Assembly (NCBI GenBank): GCA_041592335.1
Contig: JBFHQE010000011.1
Span: 1 to 64,000, forward strand
From: JBFHQE01 sp041592335
GTDB taxonomy: Bacteria; Pseudomonadota; Gammaproteobacteria; Thiohalobacterales; Thiohalobacteraceae
DNA length: 64,000 nucleotides
Reading direction: 5' to 3'
Under the pieces are notes generated by a model. That model had not been told where the DNA came from and did no database searches. It saw only the letters and a list, made by a program, of their open reading frames with translations. The position numbers and the translations under genes were made by a program. How positions within the stretch are numbered: position 1 is the first letter of the stretch; each line of letters opens with the position of its first letter. Shown here piece after piece: positions 63,577 to 64,000 of the stretch.

Positions 63577-64000
63577 TATGCAGCTCCTTCATCTTCGCCA
63601 ACGAGGATAACCGACTTGCCGATGTAGCGGTGCGGCGGAACCTCCAGGTTCTTCGGTGCAGGAACACCCTTGAATACACGACCCGCGAGGTCGAATCGGG
63701 AACCGTGGCAGGGACAGAAGAAACCGCCCTTCCATTCCGGGTCGTAGGGTTGCGGCTCGGCCTTGGGTATATAGGTAGGTGAACACCCGAGATGAGTACA
63801 GATACCGACCAGCACCAGGATTTCTTCCTTGATGGAGCGGTAGGCATTTTTCGCGTATTCCGGCTGTTGCGGTGCATCCGAGGCCGGATCAAGCATTTTG
63901 TCATCCAGCATTGGCAGTTTGGCCAGCATGTCTTCGGTGCGTCGCACCACCCAGACCGGCTTGCCACGCCATTCGACATTCACTTTCTGTCCAGGCTCAA
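63576..64000 (-). CDS. petA: ubiquinol-cytochrome c reductase, Rieske iron-sulfur subunit (5' end outside window)
   Basis: Only the C-terminal part is present; the membrane anchor and signal lie past the window edge. Cluster ligands are intact: CTHLGC and CPCHGS, with the two Cys/His pairs and the bridging disulfide cysteines. The frame runs open to base 64000; an internal GTG should not be taken as the start. First gene of petABC. Confidence 0.96.
   Translation of the reverse strand, partial: EPGQKVNVEWRGKPVWVVRRTEDMLAKLPMLDDKMLDPASDAPQQPEYAKNAYRSIKEEILVLVGICTHLGCSPTYIPKAEPQPYDPEWKGGFFCPCHGSRFDLAGRVFKGVPAPKNLEVPPHRYIGKSVILVGEDEGAA

Overview
The window looks like a chromosomal stretch of a free-living gammaproteobacterium outside the enteric group. 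Evidence for this: it carries the enterobacterial-type blocks tsaE-amiC-mutL-miaA-hfq-hflX-hflK-hflC-DUF2065-purA, rpsF-priB-rpsR-rplI, rnr-rlmB and lpoA-yraN-diaA-dolP; but it also has hisZ, a DUF2232 gene inside the ribosomal operon, a MutL with an endonuclease-type motif, a cytochrome bc1 operon (petABC) next to sspAB, and a VPLPA-type PEP-CTERM protein. An environmental, possibly sulfur-oxidising Chromatiales-like lineage is my inference. No plasmid, phage, insertion sequence, CRISPR array or defence island is visible.

Layout. 1-2040 (minus): dnaX, 4.5S SRP RNA and tRNA-Ser. 2.3-11.8 kb: accessory envelope and signalling genes (mltF, tadA, an HD-GYP response regulator, an MFS carrier, a secreted VPLPA-CTERM protein with a sigma-54-like promoter, a DUF418 membrane protein, mtgA). 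11.9-16.4 kb: glutaredoxin, a hypothetical gene, then a GC-rich pair (lipoprotein hydrolase and autotransporter) that may be acquired. 16.4-19.7 kb: guaB-guaA with a REPIN between them. 19.7-26 kb (plus): xseA, an M23 peptidase, rapA and an FHA-FHA-PilZ protein. 26-37 kb (minus): radA, a likely 31-codon membrane protein, alr, dnaB, the rplI-rpsR-priB-rpsF operon, rlmB, an OmpA-like lipoprotein and rnr. 37-39.3 kb (plus): tRNA-Leu, a REC-CheC protein and a PAS-GGDEF diguanylate cyclase. 39.3-52.2 kb (minus): purA, hisZ, DUF2065, hflCK, hflX, hfq, miaA, mutL, amiC, tsaE, nnr. 52.2-59.5 kb: queG, an aspartic protease, an EF-hand protein, rsmI, lpoA-yraN-diaA-dolP and a small membrane protein. 59.5-64 kb (minus): a hypothetical protein, sspB-sspA, and petC-petB-petA, with petA cut by the window edge.

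Themes. Cyclic-di-GMP and two-component signalling recurs: HD-GYP (breakdown), PAS-GGDEF with an intact I-site (synthesis), FHA-FHA-PilZ (binding) and REC-CheC. Cell-wall growth genes are also dense (mltF, mtgA, M23 peptidase, alr, amiC, lpoA). RNA control is represented by hfq, rnr, an rpsF leader hairpin and several terminators. Three hairpin-repeat families are present: a CCCGC/GCGGG REP-like family (1 kb end, 33.8 kb, 47 kb), a GTAGGAGC REPIN (18 kb), and a 73-76 bp long-hairpin repeat seen twice (3.8 kb and 26.0 kb), both times between convergent genes. That last family is the best candidate here for something undescribed, along with the sigma-54-like promoter of the VPLPA-CTERM gene and the 31-residue membrane ORF. 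All calls rest on reading the sequence alone.
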